Of a DNA stretch of 44,141 nucleotides, positions 9,232 through 17,655 are shown piece by piece (the first letter of the stretch is position 1; every line of letters starts with the position of its first letter). The stretch comes from Apirhabdus apintestini (lineage in GTDB: Bacteria; Pseudomonadota; Gammaproteobacteria; Enterobacterales; Enterobacteriaceae). The DNA is taken from positions 1-44,141 of the forward strand of contig CP138907.1 of the NCBI GenBank assembly GCA_033977085.1. The letters run 5' to 3'. The notes under the pieces are model-generated. The model did not search any database. It was not told the origin of the DNA and worked only from the letters and a program-made list of their open reading frames with translations. A program made the translations under genes and the position numbers.

Positions 9232-9891
9232 ATGAAAATGATACTAACGATTGCCAATACGAAAGGAGGAGTAGGTAAATCTACTCTCGCGGTTAACATC
9301 GCAGTTGCAAGATCTCGGCAAGGCAGAAAAGTATGGTTAGTTGATGGTGATAAACAAGGGTCTTCTCAAACAGCTATCCTGGTTCGTTCAGAAGACGGGG
9401 TTGAACCGGGTATTGCTTGCTCGCATTACCCAGAAGGCCCGGTGTTAAGGAGCCAGGTTCTCCAACAGAAAGATAACTTTGACGATATCATCATCGAATG
9501 TGGAGGCCGTGATTCCACTGCAATGAGAGCTGCTCTGACAATCACAGACGTCCTTTTAGTTCCTTCAGCGCCTGGAAGTTTCGAAGCCTGGGCCATGGAT
9601 GCCAACGCCGATCTAATCAAAGAAGCGCGAAGTATCAGAGATGGCTTGGTCTGTTATTCGCTTTTGAACAAAGCAGATACTCAAGCCAGATCCTCCGACA
9701 ACAGAGATATGCTGGAAATGATGGAAGAGTACAAAGAGGACATCCCAATCCTAGACAAAATCATCTATCAAAGAAAAGTTTATGCCAATGCTGCGGGCAG
9801 TGGGAGAACCGTAAGTGAGCTGAAATTACGTTCGCATGAAAAGATTGCAGTGCAAGAGTTAGATGCTCTCATATCAATGCTATTTAAATAG
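9232..9891 (+). CDS. parA: ParA-family partition ATPase (small, type Ib-like)
   Basis: 219 residues with the deviant Walker A KGGVGKST at residues 12-19 and an IIIECGG Walker B-like segment. It lacks the N-terminal DNA-binding extension of P1/F ParA, as in type Ib systems. There the partner is a small ribbon-helix-helix protein, and one follows here 47 bp downstream. ATG 9232 and ATG 9238 are both possible starts. The protein moves plasmid copies on the nucleoid. Low GC matches repA, so repA-parAB looks like one inherited module. Confidence 0.92.
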   Translation: MKMILTIANTKGGVGKSTLAVNIAVARSRQGRKVWLVDGDKQGSSQTAILVRSEDGVEPGIACSHYPEGPVLRSQVLQQKDNFDDIIIECGGRDSTAMRAALTITDVLLVPSAPGSFEAWAMDANADLIKEARSIRDGLVCYSLLNKADTQARSSDNRDMLEMMEEYKEDIPILDKIIYQRKVYANAAGSGRTVSELKLRSHEKIAVQELDALISMLFK

Positions 9892-9938
9892 TCAAATGCA
9901 ATCAAAATGATATTAAAATAATGTTTAGGTGATATGAA

Positions 9939-10222
9939 ATGGCAATCCAAAAAAACCCAAAACTCAACCACCCGTTTCAAAGAATGATGCAGTAGAGAAC
10001 TTTATAAACTCAGCACCTGATGCAAAAGTTCCCGCTTCGAAGGGAGTGGTAAAAGGAAAAAAACAGCAGATCACAATCACAATGGACCCTGAACTGATTC
10101 AGCGTATTGACGAGGCTGCTGCAGAGAACGGGCAATCGCGCGCTGCATTCATAAATATGTCTTGCATCAACATACTGGACTATGGTTTGCAAATTGCGGG
10201 CAAGAAGAAAATAAGCGAGTAG
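9939..10222 (+). pseudogene. parB: ParB-like ribbon-helix-helix partition protein (one frameshift)
   Basis: Starts MAIQKNPK and, with one A restored in the A run near 9952, continues TQPPVSKNDAVENFINSAPD through ITITMDPELIQRIDEAAAEN to IAGKKKISE. That gives 94 residues. The C-terminal half is a typical ribbon-helix-helix fold with a flexible N-terminus, like ParG/Omega partners of small ParA proteins. It would bind the TTTTAATATTAAAA sites on either side of the operon. Confidence 0.8.
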
Positions 10223-10260
10223 GTAACATCAAAAAACAATCAAAGCAATCTCCTTTTGAT

Positions 10261-10282
10261 GTTGTTTTAATATTAAAACAAC
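10261..10282. promoter_or_regulatory. 22-bp perfect palindrome downstream of parB
   Basis: GTTG followed by TTTTAATATTAAAA and CAAC, fully symmetric. The core is identical to the two sites upstream of parA. It lies 39 bp after the parB stop and between convergent parB and the recombinase gene, so a centromere role is as likely as a terminator. Confidence 0.72.
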
Positions 10283-10296
10283 ATCAGATTGAGGTA

Positions 10297-11091
10297 TTAG
10301 ATACTTTCAGCTTTCTTAGATTTTTTTAACAGCGCCACTGCCTCATCGCCAGGCATCTGGAACTGTACCCTGTGCCGTGCCGCCACATCGAGCGCAAACA
10401 CCTTCGTATACACCTCCGTCGAGCTCGATGCTCTTATGTCCCATTAAACTCTGTAGCACCTTGAGTGGTATACCGGCATACAGCATGTGCATGGCGTAGG
10501 AATGACGGAACGTGTGCGGTGTCACCGGCACGGAGAACGTCACCCCGTCGGCCGCTGCCGCTTCAACCGCTTCGCTGAGCCAGGTGCGGACCGTCCGATC
10601 GGTGATCTCCCAGATACGCGCCTTCTCGGTTCTGCCGCTTCGCTTGTTGCGTCGTTCAAGAGGTATTTTCAGCGTGGCCACCATCATCTCCAGCTGACCG
10701 ACATAGTTCGCATCGGAAAGCGGAACCAGGCGATGCGCCTGACTGCCGGCAGGCGAGCGGCCGGCCGTTCGTGCCGCTTTCTCCGCCCGCTGCTTGAGTG
10801 TGGCCAGCTGCACGAACGGGTAAGGCGGCGCCAGAGAAAAATCACTCCGGGTCAGCGCCAGCGCCTCGTTAATGCGCGCGCCGGTGTTCCAGAGGGTTGC
10901 CAGCAACATCTTGCGGTGGAGATCGGGTACATAGTGGAGCAGGGCACTCACTTCCGGCGCCAGCAGATATTTCGGCAGTTCGTCCTGAACGAGCGCCATC
11001 TGACGCAGGGCAAGTGCGGCAGGGTAGTCGATGGCCACCGGCAGCTGCGCGGCCGAAAAGAAACGCCCTGGCCTGGTATTGCCGGCATCAT
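10297..11091 (-). pseudogene. resD: ResD-like tyrosine recombinase (two frameshifts)
   Basis: Site-specific recombinase of the F ResD/RepFIB Int kind that resolves plasmid dimers. Arginine I is in NTGARINEALAL and the HxxR box in HTFRHSYAMHMLYAG with GHKSI. The nucleophile tyrosine is in EVYTKVF, which is in frame only after removing the extra base in AGCTCGA at 10422-10428. I chose ATG 11091, which overlaps the stop of the upstream gene. From it one T must be restored near 11055, giving 795 nt and 264 residues. A shorter start at 10999 needs only one correction. Confidence 0.85.
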
Positions 11092-11423
11092 TGCTTGTTG
11101 TCCCTGCCGGACAGGTATTGCTCTGTAAGTCGTGCCATTGCTTTCTGCGCGTAATCCTCACCCGGGAGCACACTGATTTCTCCCCGGCGTTCCATCTCGG
11201 CGCCGATGGCGCTGAGAGTCGTCGCTACCGGCAGCAGCCGGCGCAGCTGCAGGGCGTGCCCGCATGCGGAACGGATGCGATCGGCAAAATCATCCTCATC
11301 GCGGGAATATGTTCCGGGTGCCGGCCGTTCCCGGCCATCCTTTTCTGACTGCAACTGCTGGCACAGCGACAGCAGTTCAATGATATCTTCTGCCGCACGG
11401 GCAGCCACCAGGTCATGGTTCAT
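11088..11423 (-). CDS. Hypothetical protein upstream of resD
   Basis: 111 residues, intact, starting MNHDLVAARAAEDIIELLSL. It is helical, charged and soluble, with no motif I recognise. Its stop overlaps the resD start (ATGATG), so the two are likely co-translated, and it lies at the end of a four-gene minus-strand run. It may be an accessory factor of the recombinase, but that rests only on gene order. Confidence 0.7.
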   Translation of the reverse strand: MNHDLVAARAAEDIIELLSLCQQLQSEKDGRERPAPGTYSRDEDDFADRIRSACGHALQLRRLLPVATTLSAIGAEMERRGEISVLPGEDYAQKAMARLTEQYLSGRDNKQ

Positions 11424-11429
11424 TCCGGC

Positions 11430-11828
11430 TTATCCTAATTTGCCAAACAGCTCGAGGCAGTTCATCAAACAACATCACATGGCGGGTGCGCTTTCCCTTG
11501 AAAATGCGCCTCATCATTGGCGTGAAATCCGCAGGCTCCCAGCCGTAGGGCCACGTATAGAAGATTCCGGCTTTCAGCGTGTTATCCGGTCGCTCAGGGC
11601 CAGCGACGATACGTCTGACCTCCGTGCTCAGCGCCTCACCGCGCAGGCCGTACTGTCCCGGTAACGGCGCAGCCGCGTTCTCGGCATCCGCGGATCGGAT
11701 TTCAGGTAAGCATTAGTATCCATAAACTGCGTAACGCTGATGATATTACTGCCGTACTTTCGCATGGTGCTCAAGGCGGTGGCCATCACGTCCGCTTCTG
11801 TCTGTGGTTCATCATCGGTTCTGTTCAT
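11430..11828 (-). pseudogene. Hypothetical protein (132 aa after repair)
   Basis: Starts MNRTDDEPQTEADVMATALS and ends LFGKLG, six bases before the next gene. One G is missing near 11692 and one base is extra in AGCTCGA at 11449-11455. The repaired C-terminal half reads IFYTWPYGWEPADFTPMMRR, a continuous globular sequence. Function is unknown. It belongs to the same minus-strand run as resD. Confidence 0.65.
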
Positions 11829-11875
11829 ATGGTTTCCTGTTAACGGGGTTAGGGGTTGTTGCGTGGTCCGATCGT

Positions 11876-12204
11876 CTAAGCTGACGCGGTGTTATCCTGC
11901 AGCGACCGGAAAGCAAGCAGGGCGTCCGTCCTGGAGGGCAGCTCGGTACAGTCCCGCGCTGCGGGTCGATCTTTTCATCTATGGCCTCGTTATACCGCAT
12001 ACGCAGCCGCCATCCCGTCACGGGAGGTGCGTTCTGTATGGCCAGCACCATCCCTTCCGGCGACAGCAGTTCACGCAGCGTGTAGCAGGCGCCGATCCGG
12101 GTCGAGTCCCGCAGCCACATCACGGGGTACTCACTGACCAGCTGGTCATACACACATTCCGGCGTATGGAAGTAATTCCCGTCCGCCCTGCAAAAATCAC
12201 ACAT
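11876..12204 (-). pseudogene. Hypothetical protein with Cys-rich N-terminus (109 aa after repair)
   Basis: Starts MCDFCRADGNYFHTPECVYD; the CxxC plus later C and H could bind a metal. One A seems missing near 11970. After it the frame reads LPSRTDALLAFRSLQDNTASA to the stop, for 110 codons. No family is recognised. It is the first gene of the run leading to resD and may share its promoter. Confidence 0.62.
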
Positions 12205-12237
12205 AACCCTTCCTTATATTAGAAATCCCGCCCACTT

Positions 12238-12564
12238 CTATATCCCAAAGGAGTTCATAAACCCAATGACTCTGTTCTTATCCAATTGAAAATGGCCTGC
12301 GTTTGAAGGCGGAAGCCCATGAACAGTCACATTGAATTTCAGAAGGCAAGGGTTGATGTAATACCACCGAGCTCCATCAAATTCTGCTAGCTCCTGACCG
12401 GAACTGGAGACGACACGAAAATCTATAAGAAAGCGAAAATTATTGAGATGAGATTTTCTTGGTTCCAGATTGAGCCACAAATGCTGATGGCCATATTGGT
12501 CAGTCAGAAAATCAAAAACTTCTCGAAGAGTTTTTGGCAATAAAGTTACCTCCATAATAGTCAC
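12238..12564 (-). CDS. Hypothetical protein, low-GC orphan
   Basis: 108 residues, intact, starting MTIMEVTLLPKTLREVFDFL (MEV at 12555 is an alternative start). Alternating hydrophobic strands (FLIDFRVVSS, WYYINPCLLKFNVTV) suggest a small beta-rich fold. GC is clearly lower than in the genes on its left, so it probably came from elsewhere. Such small isolated genes are often immunity or cargo proteins, but nothing in the sequence proves that. Confidence 0.65.
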   Translation of the reverse strand: MTIMEVTLLPKTLREVFDFLTDQYGHQHLWLNLEPRKSHLNNFRFLIDFRVVSSSGQELAEFDGARWYYINPCLLKFNVTVHGLPPSNAGHFQLDKNRVIGFMNSFGI

Positions 12565-13116
12565 TCGGAGTAATTATGACGTGCAGCATAATCGGCTAAG
12601 CACAACCCTGCGTCTGTCACCAGGATGATTTTCCCCTGCCGTCATCATTTTCAGGCTGATAATAAGCAGTCATATAGCCACGCTGATAAATTACCGGATG
12701 ACAGTTTTATGGTGATCCGATTTTCTGCTTATTTACAACTTTCCGGAAGTGTACCACGCGCACGGAATAAGCAAAGCGGCGTTTTCCGGTGCGGAGCATG
12801 TGAGGGGAGGGGATGGGCCAGACACAATATATGGGGTGTCACCTCGCCGGGAAAGCGACATTGACCACAATATATGGCCTGCGGCGGCCGCTGCACACCG
12901 GAGGGGATAAAGAAGATCCGGAACCGCCGGAAACCGGATCTGCGCGGCAGAAAAACGCAAATGATATGATAATAAAAACACACACAAAATCATATCAGAT
13001 ATGATTTTCATCATTGATGATAAAACAATATCTGATATTATCAGAAACTAAGAGTACATAAATCATACATGACATGATTTTTACCTGTCAGAACATTATC
13101 AGACGGAGCGTGCAGG
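12565..13116. promoter_or_regulatory. 550-bp intergenic region with direct repeats and operator-like palindromes
   Basis: No gene is seen. ACAATATATGG occurs twice, at 12824-12834 and 12867-12877, exactly 43 bp apart. Further right, a perfect 21-bp palindrome with arms AAATCATATC and GATATGATTT lies at 12987-13007. It is followed by TCATCATTGATGA and AATATCTGATATT within 35 bp. The ATCATAT/GATATGAT theme recurs in TCATACATGACATGA near 13064. This looks like the operator region for the two genes starting at 13117 and 13369. Confidence 0.65.
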
Positions 13117-13369
13117 ATGGATGAAGAAAGGGTGTTTTCACTCAGCTATGAGCAACTAACCCGAATAGCGGAAAAAATATCCGTGAATGTGGGCTGGACA
13201 ACCAGAGCGCCAGGTGTTTCAGTGAATTGAAGGCCTCAGCTCTGCTGTGGTTGTGGTATGAACTGGCCATTCATGGTGCGCCACAGAACAATCACGCACA
13301 GGCCCGGGAACGCATCGATACCGATTATCAGCGCCTCAAAAACTCATCTGGTCGGAGGGTGACAGTTAA
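13117..13369 (+). pseudogene. Small hypothetical protein (84 aa after repair)
   Basis: Starts MDEERVFSLSYEQLTRIAEK and continues after a missing G near 13190 as LKASALLWLWYELAIHGAPQ. A missing A near 13341 then lets it end at TAA 13367-13369, overlapping the next ATG (TAATG). The unrepaired frame instead runs on into the next gene. The product is helical and the function unknown. Tight coupling suggests it works with the winged-helix protein that follows. Confidence 0.62.
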
Positions 13370-13959
13370 TGACTCAGAGCCGCCGACCGTCGCCACTGCA
13401 GCGGAGAGTGCTGATTGTGCTGGCTGCCCTTGATGAAAAACGGCCGGGACCCGTGCTGACGCGGGACATAGAACGGGTGCTGGAGCGAAGCGGGGAAGCC
13501 CCGGTCTACGGGCCAAACCTGCGCGCCTCCTGCCGTCGTCTGGAGGATGCCGGCTGGCTGCGTACCCTGCGCGCTCCGAACCTGCAGCTGGCAGTGGAGC
13601 TGACGGACGCCGGCCGGGCCGTGGCACAGCCTCTGCTGCTGGCAGAACAGGACCGCCTCCGGGCAGAACAGCGTGCGGCAGAAGTCGTCGTACTGCCGCT
13701 GGTCCCGGCAGCAGGTCTGCCCGCAGACGGCACTTCTGCCACTGATCTGGCGGTGGAGCTGAACGGCATAACGTATCAGGCCTGCCGTGGGGATTTTGTG
13801 GTGCGTCTCGACGGCAGCACCTGTCTGCAGTTATGGAATAAAGAAGGCAGGGTGGTACGCCTGGAGGGCGATCCGCTGGAAGTGGCGCAGTGGCTGCAGG
13901 CCTGTCATGACGCAGGAATAGAGGTTCGCGTACAGATAAATGAAAGTAGCGTCCCGTAA
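13369..13959 (+). CDS. Putative winged-helix DNA-binding protein
   Basis: 196 residues, intact. Residues about 10-90 (LQRRVLIVLAALDEKRPGPV, then RDIERVLERSG and LRASCRRLEDAGWLRTLRAP) look like a winged helix-turn-helix with recognition helix and wing. A charged linker and a C-terminal domain of about 70 residues (VELNGITYQACRGDFVVRLD) follow. It is high in GC, unlike the AT-rich operator zone upstream. A role as a plasmid-borne regulator, perhaps of its own promoter, is an inference. Confidence 0.65.
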   Translation: MTQSRRPSPLQRRVLIVLAALDEKRPGPVLTRDIERVLERSGEAPVYGPNLRASCRRLEDAGWLRTLRAPNLQLAVELTDAGRAVAQPLLLAEQDRLRAEQRAAEVVVLPLVPAAGLPADGTSATDLAVELNGITYQACRGDFVVRLDGSTCLQLWNKEGRVVRLEGDPLEVAQWLQACHDAGIEVRVQINESSVP

Positions 13960-13984
13960 AGGGGGCCTGAGTAAAGCGGCGCGG

Positions 13985-14125
13985 ATGGCTGATTATTTCC
14001 AAGAATAATCGTCAGTTCAGGTATCGTGGATACCTGTAGAGCTAAATCCACACATCTTCTGCCGTAGCCAGGAACCTACTGGCTGAGTATTTCTGGTGGC
14101 AGAGCTACGTAAGTAGCCGTACCTG
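13985..14125. other. Cluster of consecutive hairpins in a non-coding gap
   Basis: Within 140 bp there are GATTATT...AATAATC (13991-14010), CAGGTATC GTG GATACCTG (14018-14036) and a small GCTACGTAAGTAGC fold near 14104. The first could be a terminator for the upstream gene. The others precede the 350-aa gene and could be operator sites or a structured leader. Confidence 0.5.
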
Positions 14126-14155
14126 TATAGTAATCAGATATCCAGAGAAAACGTA

Positions 14156-15208
14156 ATGAAAGATACAATTACTCCACTAAATTACACTAAGGAAGCCATA
14201 AAAGACCTGTCTGTCATGGAAAAAGGATTAAGGTCAAATGCACCTCTTACATCATATATTATGCGTCAGGTCATTGATATGCTGGACAGTAGTGTTAAGT
14301 TCATCTTACCGAACTGCTGCGATATTATTGAACCAGAAGAATACCGCCAGACACATTTCGATTTGGCACGATTACCATATCCAGTTGTAACATTTGAAAT
14401 ACCATGGTTCAAAGACAATGTAGAAACCCAAATAGGTGATTTTAATATATCACCATCATCCAGAAGAATTGCCCTGTGCTGGGAGGCCAGACAGAGTTTT
14501 GAACCCATCCCGGGATGTAATTCAATCCTTAACACTTATATTGATGGCGGAGTGTTTATCCTTCCTGTTTCATGGTCTGATGATTTAAAAATATGGATTC
14601 TTGGTGTCGGTGGAATGTTTTTCCCATATAACAACAAACTCACTAAATACGAACCTGACAGGACATTGCCTGCATCCAGGCTTGTAATCGACACATTAAA
14701 AGAGAATGGAGTAGCCAAATATAATGCAGCACACTTCAAAGCAGAGCCTTTTATAACAAGCATGGAATTTAAAGATGATTTGATAAAGCAGGTGGGAAGT
14801 ATTGAAAGATTATATGCGCAAATTATTATGGATACTCGCGATGAACTACAGGCTTTCATACAGGCATGTAGCGTGTTAAATTGCGAAAATGTGTGTCCTG
14901 TCACACTTAGCACTAAACCAGAAAGAAAATTCATAAATGGTCGTAAAGTTCAGTCACCTGAAAAAAACAAGCGCCCTTCATATACTTATAAAGTATTGCA
15001 ACTGTCTGAAACTAAGGTGCAAAGTAATCATACTGGAACAGGAAAATCCGGTGGGACGAAAAGGATGCACTTACGCAGAGGACATATTCGCAGGAAAAAT
15101 AACAAACTAATATGGATCAGACCAGCAATGATTAATGCAAACAGTAGAGCAGGCATTGTTGATAAGGATTACCAGATAAATATAAGAAAAGAAGAAAACA
15201 AACCTTAG
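14156..15208 (+). CDS. Unknown 350-residue protein
   Basis: Intact and low in GC. Residues 1-280 form a mixed alpha/beta globular region (for example ALCWEARQSFEPIPGC and YIDGGVFILPVSWSDD). The basic C-terminal tail (RMHLRRGHIRRKNNKLIWIR, then NANSRAGIVDKDYQI) resembles the endings of several phage- and plasmid-encoded proteins of unknown function that I have seen. No catalytic motif is evident. It stands alone, with its own upstream gap and a stem-loop (TATCCTGCTAT ... ATAGCAGGGTA) about 30 bp after the stop. Horizontal acquisition is likely. Confidence 0.7.
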   Translation: MKDTITPLNYTKEAIKDLSVMEKGLRSNAPLTSYIMRQVIDMLDSSVKFILPNCCDIIEPEEYRQTHFDLARLPYPVVTFEIPWFKDNVETQIGDFNISPSSRRIALCWEARQSFEPIPGCNSILNTYIDGGVFILPVSWSDDLKIWILGVGGMFFPYNNKLTKYEPDRTLPASRLVIDTLKENGVAKYNAAHFKAEPFITSMEFKDDLIKQVGSIERLYAQIIMDTRDELQAFIQACSVLNCENVCPVTLSTKPERKFINGRKVQSPEKNKRPSYTYKVLQLSETKVQSNHTGTGKSGGTKRMHLRRGHIRRKNNKLIWIRPAMINANSRAGIVDKDYQINIRKEENKP

Positions 15209-15383
15209 TAAATCTTACTGTGTAAGTAACAATCCGTTGTATCCTGCTATAAACGTTCCTGATTCACATAGCAGGGTACAGAGTCATCTTCGTAAATTAT
15301 CAAGGGATATTACATAACAGAAAGTTTATTAAATTTTGAACTATGATATTATAAGGAAGTAGAACAACATAGCCGAGGTATTT

Positions 15384-15986
15384 ATGGGAAAATATCAGGA
15401 AGAAAGGAAAACTCCCGTCATTGTGGTGAAAAAACGTCGTACTTTTTCGCCACCGTCCTTATCCGAAAAAACAGATATTATCGCACCTGTATTTACTGAA
15501 CAGACGGCAGAATCAGCCCCCGCCGGAATAAATTCATCTGCCGTCGAAACACATATCCCCGAAGCGCCAGCCAGGAAGAAGAAAAAGAAAAGACACCGTT
15601 TTCCACGTCCCTCCCACTGGACCCGTGAGTATACTCACGAGTGCGTGGAAAAAATAAAGGCCCTGTTTCCTCATCTTCGTGCTGAAGGTGGTGGATTTAT
15701 TCCCCTGAAAATTGGCATAAACAATGATATTTCGGCATTTCTGGCAGAACACCCGGAGACAGAACTGACCATGGACGAATGGCTCTGTGCAGTGTCCTGC
15801 ATCACATCCCGCCGCGTATATCTGCAGCGGACAGCTGTCGCCGGCGTCCCACGTTATGGCCTGGATGGTCACCCCAAAGGGCAGGTCTCAGACTCTGAAG
15901 CACAGAGTGCCGGTCGCAGACTGGCGACATTAGAACAAAAGTGGCTCAGGATGCAGGCACAGCAGGAGAATATTTCTGGGCAATAA
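15384..15986 (+). CDS. ProQ/FinO-family RNA chaperone
   Basis: 200 residues, intact. A disordered basic N-terminus with KKKKKR near residue 67 is followed by the ProQ/FinO core from about residue 85 to 165: IKALFPHL...PLKIGINNDISAFLAEHP, then WLCAVSCITSRRVYLQRTA. The PLKIGI and tyrosine-centred segments are the family signature. On plasmids these proteins stabilise antisense RNAs that repress transfer or replication. The RNA I of the second replicon and Sok are obvious candidate partners here. Confidence 0.88.
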   Translation: MGKYQEERKTPVIVVKKRRTFSPPSLSEKTDIIAPVFTEQTAESAPAGINSSAVETHIPEAPARKKKKKRHRFPRPSHWTREYTHECVEKIKALFPHLRAEGGGFIPLKIGINNDISAFLAEHPETELTMDEWLCAVSCITSRRVYLQRTAVAGVPRYGLDGHPKGQVSDSEAQSAGRRLATLEQKWLRMQAQQENISGQ

Positions 15987-16041
15987 ACACTCCTGATAAC
16001 AGGTGGACATTACGTATCAGAAAAAATGGGAAGAGAATGTT

Positions 16042-16536
16042 ATGTGTGATTCAGAAGCGGAGAAGATTTTATTCATCCTAAATAAACATGAACGGGCATA
16101 CAGACGCCTGATCCCCGTATATATTTTTTTAGCTATAGTATTATGGATTTTACCTATTCTCCTGATTATATACCTGTATTTCTGTATAGTTGACAATGAG
16201 TTTCTCAGAATCGGTTTCTGTATTGCATGGACAGCATACTACTTTCTTTCGCTTTTCAAGTATTTTGTAAAATACTTCTTTCCTCTCGATCGTGAAGATT
16301 TGCTTAACCTGATGGATCTCGCCAAAGAAGCTCCTGATGCGAAACAGGAGCTTCTTGAGCGTCTTTTGTCCGGAAAAAGAATGACCGGGCGGGATGAAAT
16401 GGATATCAAGCGCATTCTAAAAACAAAGGAAGCACTTGATAACATCAGGAATTTTATTGATAAACAGCAGTTAACGAATAATGATACTCCGAAGAAAAGC
16501 ACGGTCCCAAATGAAGATAAAAAAGGCATAAGATGA
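16042..16536 (+). CDS. Small membrane protein, unknown
   Basis: Starts MCDSEAEKILFILNKHERAY at an ATG preceded by GGGAAGAGAA; an upstream GTG at 16003 is in the same frame. Two transmembrane helices are clear (PVYIFLAIVLWILPILLIIY and GFCIAWTAYYFLSLFKYFV). A charged cytoplasmic C-terminal domain follows. The stop overlaps the next start (ATGATG), so they form a pair. It follows the ProQ/FinO gene by 55 bp. Function unknown. Confidence 0.72.
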   Translation: MCDSEAEKILFILNKHERAYRRLIPVYIFLAIVLWILPILLIIYLYFCIVDNEFLRIGFCIAWTAYYFLSLFKYFVKYFFPLDREDLLNLMDLAKEAPDAKQELLERLLSGKRMTGRDEMDIKRILKTKEALDNIRNFIDKQQLTNNDTPKKSTVPNEDKKGIR

Positions 16537-16903
16537 TGATCACAGGAAATGGAATAAACACTGTAACTGTCAATGGAAAAGTGAAACACATCACAGAACT
16601 GGATTATATAACACTTTGTTTAGAGTGGACAAAACTACGAGAGGAAAACAATCGTCTTTATGAAATTAATAACAAGGCAAACAGAGGATGGCGTGGTTTC
16701 ATCCTAAGATTGATAGGGGTTAACCTGCCAGATAAAAGGACTGAGTTTACACAACGTCTCTTGTTGACGCGCAAAATTTCGGGTTCGGTCATGAAAAAGT
16801 AACATATTCTATGCTGGAACAGACCAATTTTGCATTCGCCGTCCAGGAGTTTGAGGGGAAAGTAGTCAGTGTTTTACGCTCAGTCAGGGAAAGTGTGCAA
16901 TGA
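16533..16903 (+). pseudogene. Hypothetical partner of the membrane protein (123 aa after repair)
   Basis: Starts MMITGNGINTVTVNGKVKHI, with a coiled-coil-like LCLEWTKLREENNRLYEINN. Restoring one base near 16765 carries the frame on through NFGFGHEKVTYSMLEQTNFA to a stop at 16901, for 124 codons. As written, it stops at 16802. It resembles the small phage-derived proteins that carry an ...EENxRLxxxN helix. Function unknown. Confidence 0.62.
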
Positions 16904-16993
16904 TAAATGACACGAAAGGAATCGTAGTACATGGGCACCGCGATTCAATATTCAAGGAAAAAACAATACAGCAATGTACTTGTTCTGTTTCTA

Positions 16994-17275
16994 TTATTCT
17001 GGCGATTTCAATAAAGGCACTTGCTCGCGCTCTGTCATTTTCTGAAACTCTTCATGCTGCATTTCGATTTTCCTTCTAAGATCATAACTCACATACCTGT
17101 TCTTTTTATGTATATCTATATCTATTTTTGTGACGAGTTCAAACCACAATGTTCGCACTCCCCATGCAGCGTTATGAAACATTTCCGCAACGGCTATAGA
17201 GTCTGTATTAACTGCTTCAGTCATGTAGTCGCTAATACGTTCAGCGGTAATTTTCGTTATTTCATCGTAATTCAT
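16994..17275 (-). CDS. Hypothetical protein, low GC
   Basis: 93 residues starting MNYDEITKITAERISDYMTE. It is helical and acidic with no motif recognised. It lies alone between the converging plus-strand pair and the toxin-antitoxin operon. The start is preceded by a GGAGAT site. Confidence 0.6.
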   Translation of the reverse strand: MNYDEITKITAERISDYMTEAVNTDSIAVAEMFHNAAWGVRTLWFELVTKIDIDIHKKNRYVSYDLRRKIEMQHEEFQKMTEREQVPLLKSPE

Positions 17276-17380
17276 TTTATCTCCTACAAGATTATTTAAT
17301 GGAATGCAAAATATCTGGCCTGATAATAATGTTCCAGAATTAATATCTGCAGGCTATGTTAAGTTGTCCCCACACACAAT

Positions 17381-17655
17381 CTACCTGTTTTCTCGTGTGT
17401 GCCACAGGCGCAATACATAAATAGTCTGGCCAGTAAGTTCGTAACGGATTTCGTACTCGCCAGCAAAAATCCGTCTGACCTCCCTGGTTCAAACTGAAAT
17501 AACTGTTCCCCCATACGTGGATGAGTTAACAGAATGACCGGAGCCTGTGTCAGGGACTGCACCGTTTTGGCGGCCGCAGGTTTACTGGCCAGCACCAGAA
17601 AATCATATAACCGCGCCAAATCAGAAAGCGCCTTACTGGTCCACTTCAGTTCCAT
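17381..17655 (-). pseudogene. ParE/RelE-superfamily toxin (one frameshift)
   Basis: Starts MELKWTSKALSDLARLYDFL, a typical ParE N-terminal helix pair. One C appears missing near 17486. After it the frame reads REVRRIFAGEYEIRYELTGQ and ends in LRLWHTRENR, the usual ParE beta-sheet terminus. Repaired length is 91 residues. The start is directly coupled to the antitoxin stop, giving the antitoxin-toxin order. ParE toxins inhibit gyrase. If the frameshift is real the toxin is dead while the antitoxin survives. Confidence 0.85.

Noticed and set aside
13328..14002. 224-codon minus-strand ORF opposite the winged-helix gene
   Set aside because: Rich in Pro/Arg/Ala low-complexity sequence, as expected for the reverse frame of a high-GC gene.
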